Of a stretch of DNA of 64,000 bases, positions 51,930-62,049 are shown one piece after another. The translations under genes were made by a program, and so were the position numbers. Position 1 is the first letter of the stretch, and each line of letters begins with the position of its first letter. Where the stretch lies: assembly GCA_021847605.1 (NCBI GenBank), contig JAJZQN010000006.1:62001-126000 (forward strand), in the 5' to 3' direction. The notes under the pieces are model-generated. The model had not been told where the DNA came from. It saw only the letters and a list, made by a program, of their open reading frames with translations, and made no database searches. The DNA comes from Pseudomonadota bacterium. GTDB lineage: Bacteria > Pseudomonadota > Alphaproteobacteria > Sphingomonadales > Sphingomonadaceae.

Positions 51930-54584
51930 CTAGTCGCGCGCCGCGTCGGCGGCCAGTTGTTTCAGTCGATAGATGTGATCGAGTGCCTCACGCGGGGACA
52001 GAGCGTCGGCATCGATGGCATCAATGGCGTTGCGCAGCGGATCGACAACGATTTCTTCCTGCGTTGCAACGGCAGCGAACAGCGGCAGGTCGTCCAGCCC
52101 GGCAGCAATCCCGCCGGTCTTGGCCTTCCCCGCTTCCAGTCGCCCCAAAACATCTTTCGCCCGTTTCAGAACATGGCCGGGCAATCCGGCCAGCCTTGCC
52201 ACCGCCAGACCATAGCTGCGATCCGCCGGTCCCTCCGCCAGTTCGTGCAGCAAGATGAGGTCGCCTTTCCATTCCCGCGCACGAACGTGATGCAACGACA
52301 AAGCGTCGAGGGTTTCCGCAAGACGGGTGAGTTCATGATAATGGGTCGCGAACAGGCACCGGCATCGATTGACCTCATGCACGGCCTCCACCACTGCCCA
52401 GGCCAGCGCCAGCCCGTCATAGGTCGATGTGCCGCGCCCTACCTCGTCCAATATGACGAAACTGCGTTCTGTCGCCTGGGCAAGGATCGCCGCTGTCTCG
52501 ACCATCTCCACCATGAAGGTGGAGCGGCCCTTGGCAAGATTGTCCGAAGCTCCGACACGGCTGAACAGTCGGTCGACCGGGGTCAGGCGGGTTTGCTGCG
52601 CGGGAACATAGGCTCCAGCCTGCGCCAATATGACGATCAGGGCATTTTGCCGCAGGAATGTCGATTTACCGCCCATATTGGGGCCGGTGACGAGCCATAA
52701 TCTGTCCTGTGCCGACAAGGTGCAGTCATTGGCGACGAAGGGCTGTCCATCGCGCCGCAATGCATCCTCGACCACCGGATGCCGTCCGCCGATGATCGAC
52801 AGGCATGGGGCGGAACCGTCATCGGCGACGAATTCGGGACGAACCCAGCCACCTTCGGCTGCCCGTTCGGCCAAGGCGGCTGACACGTCCAGCCGCGCCA
52901 GAGCATCGGCCGCGCGCGCAATGTCCGCCTTGCGGTCCAGCACCTTGTGGGTCAATTCCTCCAGATGAGCGGCTTCGGCTACCAGTGCATGGTTGCCGGC
53001 CTGCGCCACGCGCCCGGCTTCCTCATGCAGGTCCACCGAGTTGAAGCGCACCACCCCGGCGAGTGTCTGGCGATGGGTAAAGCCGCTGTCCGGCGCCATC
53101 AGCGCATCGGCGGCGCGGGCGGGCACCTCGACATGATAGCCCAGCACGCCATTATGCCGGATCTTGAGCGAGGATATGCCGGTCTGATCGCGATATTTCG
53201 CCTCCAGCGCGGCGATGGCGCGCCGTCCGTCGCCGGCCATGCGACGCAGCTCATCCAGTGCCGGGTCATAGCCATCGGCGATATATCCGCCATTGGCCGT
53301 CTCTGTCGGCGGGGCAGGCACCAGCGCGCGGGCCAGCGCATCGACCAGCGCGCCATGACCGTCCAGAGCCGGCAACAACTGCGCCAGCAATATCGGCTGA
53401 TCGGGCAGTCGGCCCAGCCGTTCGCGCAATATCCGCGCCTCGCCCAGACCGTCGCGCAACTGGCCGAGGTCGCGGGGCGATCCGCGTCCGATCGCCAGCC
53501 GCCCCAATGCCCGCCCGATGTCGGGCAGCGCGCGCAACGCGCCACGCACCTGATCGCGCATGGAGGGTTCGTCGTGGAACAGGCTGACGAGGCCCAGTCG
53601 CGCCTCTATGATGCCAAGGTCCATCAGCGGTGCCGACAGATCCTGCGCGATCAGACGCGCGCCTGCGCCCGTCACTGTCCGGTCGACAGCGCCCAGCAGA
53701 CTGCCCGACCGCGTACCCGCCATGGTCGACACGATTTCCAGACTTTCGCGCGTCGCGGCGTCAATGGCGACATGGCCACCGCTTTCCTTGCGCAGCGGCG
53801 GCGCCAGAAAGGGCAGGGTGCCTTTGCCGGCATGGTCGAGATACGCGATAAGCCCACCCATCGCCGCCAGTTCGGCCCGTCCAAACTGACCGAAGCCATC
53901 GAGCGTCGCCACGCCGAACAGGCGTTTCAGCGCTTCTTCCGCCCGGCTGCTGGAAAAGGCGGCCTTGTTGAACCCGTGAGCATCGTCCAGCGCAAAGGCG
54001 CTGCCTTCGGGCACGACCGTCTCACTGGGGCGCAATCGCGCCAGTTCGGCGGACAGATCGTCCGCCCGGCATCGCATGGTTTCGAACCGGCCGGTCGAAA
54101 TATCGGCTGCCGCAATGCCGACTTCATCCTCGCTGCCCACACCGGCCACGGCGACCAATAGATTGTCGCGCCGCGCATCCAGCAGCGTTTCCTCGGTCAG
54201 TGTGCCTGCCGTCACATAACGCACGATGTCGCGCGCCACGAGCGCCTTGGACCCGCGCGCCTTCGCCTGCGCCGGCGTTTCGGTCTGTTCGGCGATGGCG
54301 ACGCGATGCCCGCCCCGGATCAGCCGCGCCAGATAGGATTCCGCGCTATGGACCGGCACACCGCACATCGGAATGGGTTGGCCCATATGTTCGCCCCGGC
54401 TGGTGAGCGCAATGTCGAGTGTTGCGGCCGCAGCTTTGGCATCGTCAAAGAAAAGTTCGAAGAAATCGCCCATCCGGTAGAAGAGCAGACAATCGGTGGC
54501 CTGCGCCTTCAGCGCCAGATATTGGGCCATCATCGGCGTTGCCTGCGGAGTGGCGGGTGCGTCGCTATTATTGGTACGGGCCAT
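51930..54584 (-). CDS. mutS: DNA mismatch repair protein MutS
   Basis: An 884-residue mismatch sensor. The N-terminal mismatch-binding motif is [18 protein letters not shown], with the Phe-Glu that stacks on mispaired bases. The ATPase has Walker A in [23 protein letters not shown] and the Walker B/switch region [24 protein letters not shown]. The C-terminal helix-turn-helix follows. I chose the ATG at 54584 ([10 protein letters not shown]); the in-frame upstream start at 54668 would add 28 poorly conserved residues. It is divergent from the malic enzyme gene. Confidence 0.96.
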   Translation of the reverse strand: MARTNNSDAPATPQATPMMAQYLALKAQATDCLLFYRMGDFFELFFDDAKAAAATLDIALTSRGEHMGQPIPMCGVPVHSAESYLARLIRGGHRVAIAEQTETPAQAKARGSKALVARDIVRYVTAGTLTEETLLDARRDNLLVAVAGVGSEDEVGIAAADISTGRFETMRCRADDLSAELARLRPSETVVPEGSAFALDDAHGFNKAAFSSSRAEEALKRLFGVATLDGFGQFGRAELAAMGGLIAYLDHAGKGTLPFLAPPLRKESGGHVAIDAATRESLEIVSTMAGTRSGSLLGAVDRTVTGAGARLIAQDLSAPLMDLGIIEARLGLVSLFHDEPSMRDQVRGALRALPDIGRALGRLAIGRGSPRDLGQLRDGLGEARILRERLGRLPDQPILLAQLLPALDGHGALVDALARALVPAPPTETANGGYIADGYDPALDELRRMAGDGRRAIAALEAKYRDQTGISSLKIRHNGVLGYHVEVPARAADALMAPDSGFTHRQTLAGVVRFNSVDLHEEAGRVAQAGNHALVAEAAHLEELTHKVLDRKADIARAADALARLDVSAALAERAAEGGWVRPEFVADDGSAPCLSIIGGRHPVVEDALRRDGQPFVANDCTLSAQDRLWLVTGPNMGGKSTFLRQNALIVILAQAGAYVPAQQTRLTPVDRLFSRVGASDNLAKGRSTFMVEMVETAAILAQATERSFVILDEVGRGTSTYDGLALAWAVVEAVHEVNRCRCLFATHYHELTRLAETLDALSLHHVRAREWKGDLILLHELAEGPADRSYGLAVARLAGLPGHVLKRAKDVLGRLEAGKAKTGGIAAGLDDLPLFAAVATQEEIVVDPLRNAIDAIDADALSPREALDHIYRLKQLAADAARD

Positions 54585-54718
54585 GGGCCAAGCGGATAGC
54601 CTGAAGCGCTCCACGGCGCCAGCGCTTCGCCAATCGGCAGGATAATTGCGCTTCTCGCACTTGCCCACAGGATATTGTTACCGCTAGGGCCACTACATTG
54701 TTCAAAAAGGGTAGGGTG

Positions 54719-56980
54719 ATGAGCGACAAGTCGAATGTGGAATTCTCCGAGCGCGAAGCGCTGTTCTTCCACTCGACGGGACGACCCGGCAAGATCGAGA
54801 TTATCGCGTCGAAGCCGATGGCGACGCAGCGGGATCTCAGCCTTGCCTATTCGCCCGGCGTTGCCGTGCCCGTGCGCGCGATCGCGGCCGACCCGGCGAC
54901 CGCCTATGACTATACGGCCAAGGGAAACCTTGTCGCCGTCATCTCTAACGGTACTGCCATTCTGGGCCTCGGCAATCTGGGCGCGCTCGCATCCAAGCCG
55001 GTGATGGAGGGCAAGGCCGTCCTGTTCAAGCGCTTTGCCGACGTCGATTCCATCGACATCGAGCTGAAGACCGAGGATGTCGACAAGTTCATCGATGCCG
55101 TCGAACTGATGGAGCCGAGCTTTGGCGGCATCAACCTTGAAGATATCAAGGCGCCCGAATGCTTCATCATCGAACAGACGCTCAAGGAACGGATGAATAT
55201 TCCGGTGTTCCATGACGACCAGCATGGGACTGCGATCATTGCGGCCGCCGGCGTCATCAACGCCGCCATGCTCACCGGCCGCGACATGAAGGATATGAAG
55301 GTGGTGGTGAACGGCGCCGGGGCCGCCTCCATTTCCTGCACCGAATTGATCAAGGCGCTGGGCGTGCCCAACGACAATGTCATCATGTGCGACAGCAAGG
55401 GCGTCATTTATCAGGGTCGTACCGAGGGTATGAACCAGTGGAAGTCGGCCCATGCGGTGAAAACGGACGCGCGCACCCTGACTGAAGCGGTCAAGGGTGC
55501 GGACGTATTCCTGGGCCTGTCGGTCGCTGGCGCCATGTCGCAGGAGATGGTGAAGTCGATGGCGACCGACCCGATCATCTTCGCCATGGCCAATCCCGAC
55601 CCGGAAATCCTCCCTCCCGATGCGAAGGCGGTGCGTCCTGATGCCATCGTCGCCACGGGCCGGTCGGACTTCCCCAATCAGGTCAACAATGTGCTGGGCT
55701 TCCCCTTCATCTTCCGCGGCGCGCTCGACGTGCGGGCAACCGGCATCAACGAAGCGATGAAGCTGGCGGCGGCCAAGGCGATTGCGGACCTCGCCCGCGA
55801 GCAGGTGCCGGAAGAAGTGGCCAAGGCCTATGGCCGTTCGCACAGCTTCGGCCCGGAATATATCATTCCCGCCCCCTTCGATCCGCGCCTGATGGAAGTC
55901 GTGCCCGCCGCCGTGGCGCAGGCCGCGATGGAAACCGGCGTCGCGCAAAAGCCGATCGAGGATATGGACGCCTATCGCCAGTCGCTCAAGGCCCGGCTCA
56001 ACCCGACCACCTCGGTCCTCACCAGCGCCTATGAGATGGCCAAGGCCAATCCCAAGCGCGTCGTCTTTGCCGAAGCGGAAGAGGAAGTGGTTCTGCGCGC
56101 TGCCATTCAGTTCCGTGAACTGGGCTATGGCATTCCCGTCCTTGTCGGTCGTGACGATGTGATGGAAAAGCTCAAGGCGCTGGGCGTGCGCGATCCCGAA
56201 AGTTTCGAACTGCACAACAGCGTCAATTCGCCGCTGGTGCCGCAGATGGTCGACCTTCTGTATGAACGGCTCCAGCGTCGCGGCTATCTGCGCCGGGACT
56301 GCGAGCGTATGGTCAATCGCGACCGTCACATCTTCGGCACGTTGCTGGTGAAGATGGGCGTGGCCGATGCGATGATTACCGGCACGACCCGCCCTTATGG
56401 TCAGACGCTGCGCGAAGTGATGCGGGTGATGGACCCGGTACAGGGCCGTACCCCGTTCGGCATTCATGTTATGGTGGCGAAGGACAAGACCGTGTTCCTG
56501 GCCGACACTACCGTGCATGAACGCCCGTCTGCCGCTGAACTCGCCGATATTGCGGAGGGTACGGTCGCCGTCGCCCGTCGCATGGGGCACGACCCGCGCG
56601 TCGCTTTCCTCTCCTACTCCAATTTCGGCAATCCGCCCGGTGCCTTCCTCGACAATGTGCGCGACGCGGTGAAGATACTGGACGAACGCGCGGTCGATTT
56701 CGAATATGAAGGCGAAATGACGCCCGATGCGGCGCTCAACCCGACCGTCATGAAAAATTATCCGTTCAGCCGCCTGTCGGGACCGGCCAATGTGCTGGTC
56801 ATGCCGGGCCTGCAATCGGCCAATATCTCGGCCAAGCTGCTGCGCGAACTGGGCGGTACGACCATGATCGGGCCGCTGCTGGTCGGCATGGAAAAGTCGG
56901 TGCAGATCGCCACCATGTCGTCCAATGCGTCGGAACTGCTGACGCTGGCCGTGCTGGCGGCAGGCGGCGTCGCGCTCTGA
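54719..56980 (+). CDS. maeB: NADP-dependent malic enzyme (MaeB type, with phosphotransacetylase-like domain)
   Basis: A 753-residue two-domain malic enzyme converting malate to pyruvate, CO2 and NADPH. The malic domain has PRGK-type substrate residues in YSPGVAVPVRAI, then FHDDQHGTAIIAAAGVINA and the Rossmann VVNGAGAASISCTELI. The C-terminal ~320 residues (from RVVFAEAEEEVVLRAA) form the phosphotransacetylase-like regulatory domain that binds acetyl-CoA in relatives. The ATG at 54719 follows AGGGTAGGG. Length and order match proteobacterial MaeB. Confidence 0.95.
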   Translation: MSDKSNVEFSEREALFFHSTGRPGKIEIIASKPMATQRDLSLAYSPGVAVPVRAIAADPATAYDYTAKGNLVAVISNGTAILGLGNLGALASKPVMEGKAVLFKRFADVDSIDIELKTEDVDKFIDAVELMEPSFGGINLEDIKAPECFIIEQTLKERMNIPVFHDDQHGTAIIAAAGVINAAMLTGRDMKDMKVVVNGAGAASISCTELIKALGVPNDNVIMCDSKGVIYQGRTEGMNQWKSAHAVKTDARTLTEAVKGADVFLGLSVAGAMSQEMVKSMATDPIIFAMANPDPEILPPDAKAVRPDAIVATGRSDFPNQVNNVLGFPFIFRGALDVRATGINEAMKLAAAKAIADLAREQVPEEVAKAYGRSHSFGPEYIIPAPFDPRLMEVVPAAVAQAAMETGVAQKPIEDMDAYRQSLKARLNPTTSVLTSAYEMAKANPKRVVFAEAEEEVVLRAAIQFRELGYGIPVLVGRDDVMEKLKALGVRDPESFELHNSVNSPLVPQMVDLLYERLQRRGYLRRDCERMVNRDRHIFGTLLVKMGVADAMITGTTRPYGQTLREVMRVMDPVQGRTPFGIHVMVAKDKTVFLADTTVHERPSAAELADIAEGTVAVARRMGHDPRVAFLSYSNFGNPPGAFLDNVRDAVKILDERAVDFEYEGEMTPDAALNPTVMKNYPFSRLSGPANVLVMPGLQSANISAKLLRELGGTTMIGPLLVGMEKSVQIATMSSNASELLTLAVLAAGGVAL

Positions 56981-57095
56981 CCGGGCGCCGCATCCGTCGA
57001 TCTGAACTCATGGGTCGGCGGATGTTTTTCACTTGCCACGCCCCTGCGCCATGCACAGGGGATGGTGGCGATCCAATGCGATGCGGGAGCAGGTG

Positions 57096-57593
57096 ATGAG
57101 TGCGGCGACGGCCAGTTTCGATAGTGCGACCTTCCGGCGGGTGCTGGGCCATTATCCCACCGGCGTCTGCGTCGTAACGGCGGTGGAGGCCGATGGTGCT
57201 CCCACCGGCATGGTGGTGGGTTCTTTCACCTCCGTTTCACTCGATCCCCCGCTGGTCGCTTTCTTTCCGGCCAAGGGTTCGAGCAGTTGGCCACGTATTC
57301 AGGCGGTCGGCAAATTCTGCGTCAATGTGCTGGCCAGCGATCAGCAGGGGCTTTGTCGTCAGATTGCCGGTCCCGGCGATAAATTCGCCGGCATCGCGCA
57401 TCGTGTGTCGGCCAATGGCTCGCCGATCCTCGATGATGTTGTCGCATGGATCGATTGCACCCTCGATGCCGTGCATGAGGCAGGCGATCATTATATCGTA
57501 CTGGGCCGGGTTGTGGCGCTGGAAGTCGACCGGCCGGGCCTTCCGCTACTATTCTTTCAGGGTAGTTACGGCGAATTCTCGCAACTGGCGTGA
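57096..57593 (+). CDS. Flavin reductase family protein (FMN-binding)
   Basis: A 165-residue flavin reductase-like protein. The block FRRVLGHYPTGVCVVTAVEADGAPTGMVVGSFTSVSLDPPLVAFFPAKGSSSWPRI is typical of HpaC/short-chain flavin reductases, with later FCVNVLASDQQGLC. Such proteins supply reduced FMN/FAD to a monooxygenase or bind FMN for other purposes. No monooxygenase is adjacent. The ATG at 57096 follows GGGAGCAGG; the frame is open upstream but unconserved. Confidence 0.92.
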   Translation: MSAATASFDSATFRRVLGHYPTGVCVVTAVEADGAPTGMVVGSFTSVSLDPPLVAFFPAKGSSSWPRIQAVGKFCVNVLASDQQGLCRQIAGPGDKFAGIAHRVSANGSPILDDVVAWIDCTLDAVHEAGDHYIVLGRVVALEVDRPGLPLLFFQGSYGEFSQLA

Positions 57594-57734
57594 GGTTATG
57601 ACGCGACGGCGCCGTCTGTGGTGGGCAGGCAGACGGCATATCCCCGGCAATCTGTCGGCAATAAGAACGCGTCCTTAACTCCTGTCGGTTAAGCCGGGGC
57701 CGCGAAGTACCGCTTCCATCCCACTGGATTGTCC

Positions 57735-58715
57735 ATGACCGCGCTGCTCATCACCGTAGACACGGAATTGTCCGCTTCGCTGCAACAGCGGGGATTGGGG
57801 CTGGATTACAATGTGCGCCGTTCCATCTGGGCGGAGACACAGGGGCAGGCGCATGGCATCGGATGGCAGATGGATTGCCTCGATCGCTATGGGTTGAAGG
57901 GTGTTTTCTTCCTCGATCCCATGCCTGCGCTGGTTCACGGCACCGATTTTCTGAAGCCTGTCGTCGAGGCCATCGTGGGGCGCGGCCATGAAGTGCAGAT
58001 GCATATTCATACTGAATGGCTTGTCTGGGCAAAGGCGTCGCCGGTGGATGATCGGCAGGGGCGCAATATCGGCGACTTTTCTCTGGCGGATCAGACGCGC
58101 CTGCTTGGCCTGGCCAAAAACCTGCTGGAAGATGCGGGATCGCCTGCAATTACCGCCTTTCGCGCCGGTAATTTTGGCGCCAATGACGATACGCTGCGCG
58201 CACTTGCCGCGATTGGCGTGTCATGGGACAGCAGCGTCAATCCGGCCTATCTGGGCGGTGAATGTCGCATAACGGCCGATAGAGGTCAGATTGCTGCCCG
58301 ACATGCGCTGGGCGTCATCGAATTGCCGGTGTCGGGCATATCCGACCGTCCGGGTGGTTTCCGTCCGGCGCAGATTTGCGCCATGTCGGCGGCCGAGATG
58401 CGCGCGGGCTTGCGTCATGCCGCAGCGCAGGCGCATGATGCCTTCGTGGTTGTGACACATAGCTTCGAACTTCTTTCCCGCGATCGACAGCGGCCCAACG
58501 CCATGGTGAAGACCCGGTTTGAGGCATTATGTCGGGAAGCGGCAGCCTTACCATCTGTCCGTGGAGCGGGTTTCAACGACCTCTCGCCAGATATTGCCGA
58601 TAAGAACCACGCCGGTCTGACCCGTGTCGCACCCAGCCGACTGCGCACCGGCCTGCGTCAGGTGCAGCAGGCATGGGCCACATGGCGCTATGAACATCGA
58701 CTGGTGCCTGCGTGA
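57735..58715 (+). CDS. Polysaccharide deacetylase-like (NodB homology) protein
   Basis: A 326-residue protein with the NodB fold. It opens ALLITVDTELSAS (catalytic/metal Asp pair region). The metal-binding His residues lie in GHEVQMHIHTEWLVW, and AFRAGNFGANDDTLRALAAIGVSWDSSVNPAY follows as the conserved middle motif; a late THSFELL has another His. It may deacetylate or modify a glycan or act as an amidase-like hydrolase. The stop overlaps the GTG start of the ATP-grasp gene by four bases. No signal peptide is apparent, so a cytosolic substrate is possible. Confidence 0.85.
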   Translation: MTALLITVDTELSASLQQRGLGLDYNVRRSIWAETQGQAHGIGWQMDCLDRYGLKGVFFLDPMPALVHGTDFLKPVVEAIVGRGHEVQMHIHTEWLVWAKASPVDDRQGRNIGDFSLADQTRLLGLAKNLLEDAGSPAITAFRAGNFGANDDTLRALAAIGVSWDSSVNPAYLGGECRITADRGQIAARHALGVIELPVSGISDRPGGFRPAQICAMSAAEMRAGLRHAAAQAHDAFVVVTHSFELLSRDRQRPNAMVKTRFEALCREAAALPSVRGAGFNDLSPDIADKNHAGLTRVAPSRLRTGLRQVQQAWATWRYEHRLVPA

Positions 58716-59941
58716 GGCGACAAGCCGCGACGCAACATCCTCCGGCGATATTGCTGGGTCTGGAAAATGCGATAAGCCTGACCGTCCTGCGCGAATTGGG
58801 CGAACATGGCGTTCCTGTCCATGGCGTCACCCGTGATGCGGACTCTGTGGGAGCCGCCTCGCGTCATTGTACCCGCCTGCATTTGCGTCCATCCGGTCCC
58901 ATTGCGGAATGGTTGCCCGCGCTGATTGCCAGCACCGGTGCCTGTGCATTGTTTGCCATCTCCGAATCGGACCTGCTCCAGTTGGGCGCCATGCCAGCCA
59001 TGATAGGCGCCTGCCGCCTGCTGGTGCCGCGGGCGGAGCGCTTCGCGCGCGTGATCGACAAGCTCCAGACGCTCGACATCGCACGCGGTATCGGCCTGCG
59101 CGTGCCCCAGACATGGCAACCCCGTGTGGGAGAGGATTTTGCCGCCCATATTGCCGCCATGCGCTATCCGCTGGTCGCGAAATGGGCGAACCCGCCGGAG
59201 GTCATTCCGCTCCTCGATCAGGCAGGGCTGACGTGGGAAAAGGCCGTCTATCTCCGCAACGCGGAAGAACTGGCGGCCTTGCTCAACCAGTTTATGCCGA
59301 TTGGGCGCTGGCCGCTTATCCAGCAATATTGCCGGGGCGTCGGGCTGGGCCAGATGCTCCATATGCGCGAAGGGCGTGCAACTTTACGCTTTCAACATCG
59401 TCGCCTGCATGAATGGCCGCCTGAAGGGGGTGTATCCACATTATGCCGGGCTGAACCTGGCGATGCCCATGGTGCGCAAATGGATTTGTCCGAACAACTG
59501 CTGCGCGCTCTCGATTGGGATGGGCCGGCCATGGTCGAATATCGCTATGATGCGCAGACCGGGGACTATTGGCTGATGGAGGTCAACGGTCGTTTCTGGG
59601 GCAGCCTGCCTCTGGCATGGCATAGCGGCGCCTATTTTGCGTGGGAATCCTACCGTCGGGCTATTTTGGGTCAGGATGATCCGGCACCTCGCCCGCGTGA
59701 TACGCTGCGCGCCCGATATATGGTGCCGGAGACCAAGCGTTTGCTGCGTATATTGTTTCAGCCCGGTCGCATTGCCGACCCTTTTTTCCGGCGGCGCCCG
59801 GGGCTGGATTTTACCGCCTATCTGCTGAGCTTCCTTGATCCACGCGCACGCTATTATGTATTCAGCCGCTCGGATACTGGTCCGGTACTGCGCGATCTGA
59901 CGCAGATGACGAAGAAAATGCTGCGCCGGGAAAAGCGCTGA
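58712..59941 (+). CDS. ATP-grasp carboxylate-amine ligase-like protein
   Basis: A 409-residue ATP-grasp protein. The N-terminal domain opens AILLGLENAISLTVLRELGEHGVPVHGVTRD, as in the carboxylate-amine ligase/CarB-like group. It is followed by the grasp region (YPLVAKWANPPEVIP, the ATP Lys) and the Mg-binding site PAMVEYRYDAQTGDYWLMEVNGRFWGSLPLA. It should join a carboxylate to an amine or similar nucleophile. The substrate is unknown. The GTG at 58712 overlaps the deacetylase stop, so the two proteins are made together and probably act in one pathway, perhaps building or modifying a surface glycan or a small conjugate. Confidence 0.87.
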   Translation: MRRQAATQHPPAILLGLENAISLTVLRELGEHGVPVHGVTRDADSVGAASRHCTRLHLRPSGPIAEWLPALIASTGACALFAISESDLLQLGAMPAMIGACRLLVPRAERFARVIDKLQTLDIARGIGLRVPQTWQPRVGEDFAAHIAAMRYPLVAKWANPPEVIPLLDQAGLTWEKAVYLRNAEELAALLNQFMPIGRWPLIQQYCRGVGLGQMLHMREGRATLRFQHRRLHEWPPEGGVSTLCRAEPGDAHGAQMDLSEQLLRALDWDGPAMVEYRYDAQTGDYWLMEVNGRFWGSLPLAWHSGAYFAWESYRRAILGQDDPAPRPRDTLRARYMVPETKRLLRILFQPGRIADPFFRRRPGLDFTAYLLSFLDPRARYYVFSRSDTGPVLRDLTQMTKKMLRREKR

Positions 59942-60461
59942 TCAATTTTTTAACGGCGCCTTCGATGCGCCGCAGGCATTGCGCCATATAGCGATCATCC
60001 AGCCCATAGGGATCATGCAGATGCGGCATCGCCGGCTGTGCCCATAGCCCCAACAATGTTCGTGGCACCCGTGCCAGCCGTGGATCGACCGCTAGTCGAT
60101 GCAACTGGCGTACTTCCATCGCCAGAATGAGGTCGCCATCCATTGGCTCATAACCGTTGATGTCGCGTGCCTGATGCAACGACAGATCATATCCCAATGC
60201 GCGCGCAGCTTCGATCGCTGGCCCATGGGCCGGGCGGCCGTCATCGGTGGATAGTCCATAGGATGCGACATTCAGCCCCGCGCGTCGCGCCACTATATCG
60301 GCAAAGGCGCTGCGACAGATATTTCCCTGGCACAGGAACACCAGCCGCCTGACCCGCGCCGGATCGACCGCATGAACCGCCGACAGGCCCAACCCATATT
60401 GAGGGTAGGAGAGGGCGAGGCGCACCAGCCCGCGCAAGGTGCCGAAACGGGATCGGATCAT
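59862..60461 (-). CDS. Low-molecular-weight protein tyrosine phosphatase-like protein
   Basis: A 199-residue protein. After ~38 N-terminal residues it has the LMW-PTP P-loop LVFLCQGNICRSAFAD (C-x5-R-S) and the general-acid loop HDPYGLDD near residue 145. Such phosphatases often regulate tyrosine autokinases of capsule or exopolysaccharide export. No kinase is adjacent. The 3' end overlaps the convergent ATP-grasp gene by 80 bases, which is long for this genome. The ATG at 60461 follows GGAG. The overlap and the shared neighbourhood suggest a link with the deacetylase/ATP-grasp pair, but this is inference. Confidence 0.83.
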   Translation of the reverse strand: MIRSRFGTLRGLVRLALSYPQYGLGLSAVHAVDPARVRRLVFLCQGNICRSAFADIVARRAGLNVASYGLSTDDGRPAHGPAIEAARALGYDLSLHQARDINGYEPMDGDLILAMEVRQLHRLAVDPRLARVPRTLLGLWAQPAMPHLHDPYGLDDRYMAQCLRRIEGAVKKLISAFPGAAFSSSSASDRAVPDQYPSG

Positions 60462-60538
60462 GATGCTCCACGCAGGAAAGGATGGCGACCGGGGATCGTT
60501 TGGATAGCGGACGTCCCCGGCCCGGCAAAGTCTGTCCT

Positions 60539-61870
60539 TTACCCGATATGTCGTAACGCCTGCGCGAAATCGGCGATCAGGTCGTCCGCATCTTCGCAAC
60601 CGATAGAGATGCGGACCATATTGTCGCTGATCGCCAATGCTTTCTTGCGCTCGGCCGGGACCGACAGATGCGTCATGGCTGCGGGGTGGCTGGCCAATGT
60701 CTCCGTGCCGCCCAGACTGACCGCCAGCTTCGCGATCTTGAGTGCGTCGAGAAAGGCAAATGCCTCTGCCTCGCCACCTTTCAGATATAGGGAGAAGGTC
60801 GATCCGGCGCCGGTGCAATGGCGGCGATAAATGTCGGCCTGCCGCTCATTTTCGGGAAACCCCAGATAGACGATTTTTTCCACCTGCGGCTGATCCCTCA
60901 GCCAGGCGCAGACCTTTGCGGCATTGTCACCGGCCCGGCTCATCCTCAGTTCCAGCGTCTCCAGACTGCGCAACAGCATCCATGCACTATGCGGGTCCAA
61001 TATGGTCCCGATGGTGTTCCGCATCAGCCGGATGTTGTTGATCAGAACGTTGCTGCCCAGCACGCCACCGGCGACCAGATCGCTGTGGCCCCCGGCATAT
61101 TTGGTCAGGCTGTAGATGACGAGATCGGCGCCATGGGCGATGGGCTTATGCCATAGGGGGCCGAGGAATGTGTTGTCGATCGCGATGGGTGGCACATGCT
61201 CCGCTCCGGCGAACAGCGCATCGCGCTGTGCGACCACCGCTTCCAGATCGACCAGCACATTGGTCGGATTGGCCGGGCTTTCCAGATAGAGAAGGGCGAC
61301 CCGGCCCAGCCTTTTGGCCTTTTCGATCACCGCACCGATCTCCACCTTGCTTGCGCCGGCCGGAAAATCGAGCCACTGAATACCGAACCGTCCCAAAATT
61401 CGCCCGATCAGCGATTCTGTAGCGGCATAAAGGGGCGCGGAATGCACAATGACGTCACCCGGTTGCACCAGCGCCAACAGAGTGGTCGCGATGGCGGACA
61501 TGCCGCTGGAAAAAAGCAGCGCATCCTCGGCCTCTTCCCATACCGATAGCCGGTCTTCGCAAATCTCCTGATTGGGACCGTTGAACCGTGAGTAGACGAG
61601 GCCTTCTGCGCCGCCGGGTCGAATGCCGGTCACGCCTTCGAAATGGCGCTTGCCTGCGGCCGCGCTTTCAAAGGCAAAGGTCGATGTCAGGAATATGGGC
61701 GGTTTGAGCGAGCCCTCTGATAAGCTGGGATCATAGCCATGGCCCATCATCAATGTGGCGGGCTTCAGTTTGCGGCCGTCAATTTCCGTGATGGGCGCCT
61801 TGGGGCGGCGACGGTTGGGTGTGGCGGGTACGCCGGTCAGGTCGGCTTCTGTTTCGCCGGTCATCGTCAT
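60539..61870 (-). CDS. Cystathionine gamma-synthase family PLP enzyme
   Basis: A 443-residue Cys/Met-metabolism PLP enzyme. The N-terminal ~30 residues (TPNRRRPKAPITEIDGRKLKPATLMMGHGYDP) precede the active-site Tyr region YSRFNGPNQEICEDRLSVWE. The PLP Lys is in DLVIYSLTKYAGGHSDLVAGGV near residue 252, and SLGGTETLASHPAAMTH is the usual late substrate block. It could be a cystathionine gamma-synthase, O-acylhomoserine sulfhydrylase or methionine gamma-lyase; motifs alone do not decide. It is divergent from the helicase gene. Confidence 0.92.
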   Translation of the reverse strand: MTMTGETEADLTGVPATPNRRRPKAPITEIDGRKLKPATLMMGHGYDPSLSEGSLKPPIFLTSTFAFESAAAGKRHFEGVTGIRPGGAEGLVYSRFNGPNQEICEDRLSVWEEAEDALLFSSGMSAIATTLLALVQPGDVIVHSAPLYAATESLIGRILGRFGIQWLDFPAGASKVEIGAVIEKAKRLGRVALLYLESPANPTNVLVDLEAVVAQRDALFAGAEHVPPIAIDNTFLGPLWHKPIAHGADLVIYSLTKYAGGHSDLVAGGVLGSNVLINNIRLMRNTIGTILDPHSAWMLLRSLETLELRMSRAGDNAAKVCAWLRDQPQVEKIVYLGFPENERQADIYRRHCTGAGSTFSLYLKGGEAEAFAFLDALKIAKLAVSLGGTETLASHPAAMTHLSVPAERKKALAISDNMVRISIGCEDADDLIADFAQALRHIG

Positions 61871-62049
61871 TCTCCTGGTTTTGGAGGCGTCTGCTGCGCC
61901 TCTCCTTCATGGTGTCAGCCTATCGCAGGAACCGGGCGGGGAGCCAGAGGGTTGCGACATAATATTTCCTCAATTCGCATGATTCTTCTGCCCGTTCATC
62001 CATTGCTCCGCGAAGTGACATTGGCTCTCAGGGAACCTACATCCGTCTC

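Noticed and set aside
54530..56815. Long open frame antisense to the malic enzyme gene (761 codons)
   Set aside because: It has His/Arg/Gly-rich composition and no domains, while the plus-strand gene is clearly maeB.
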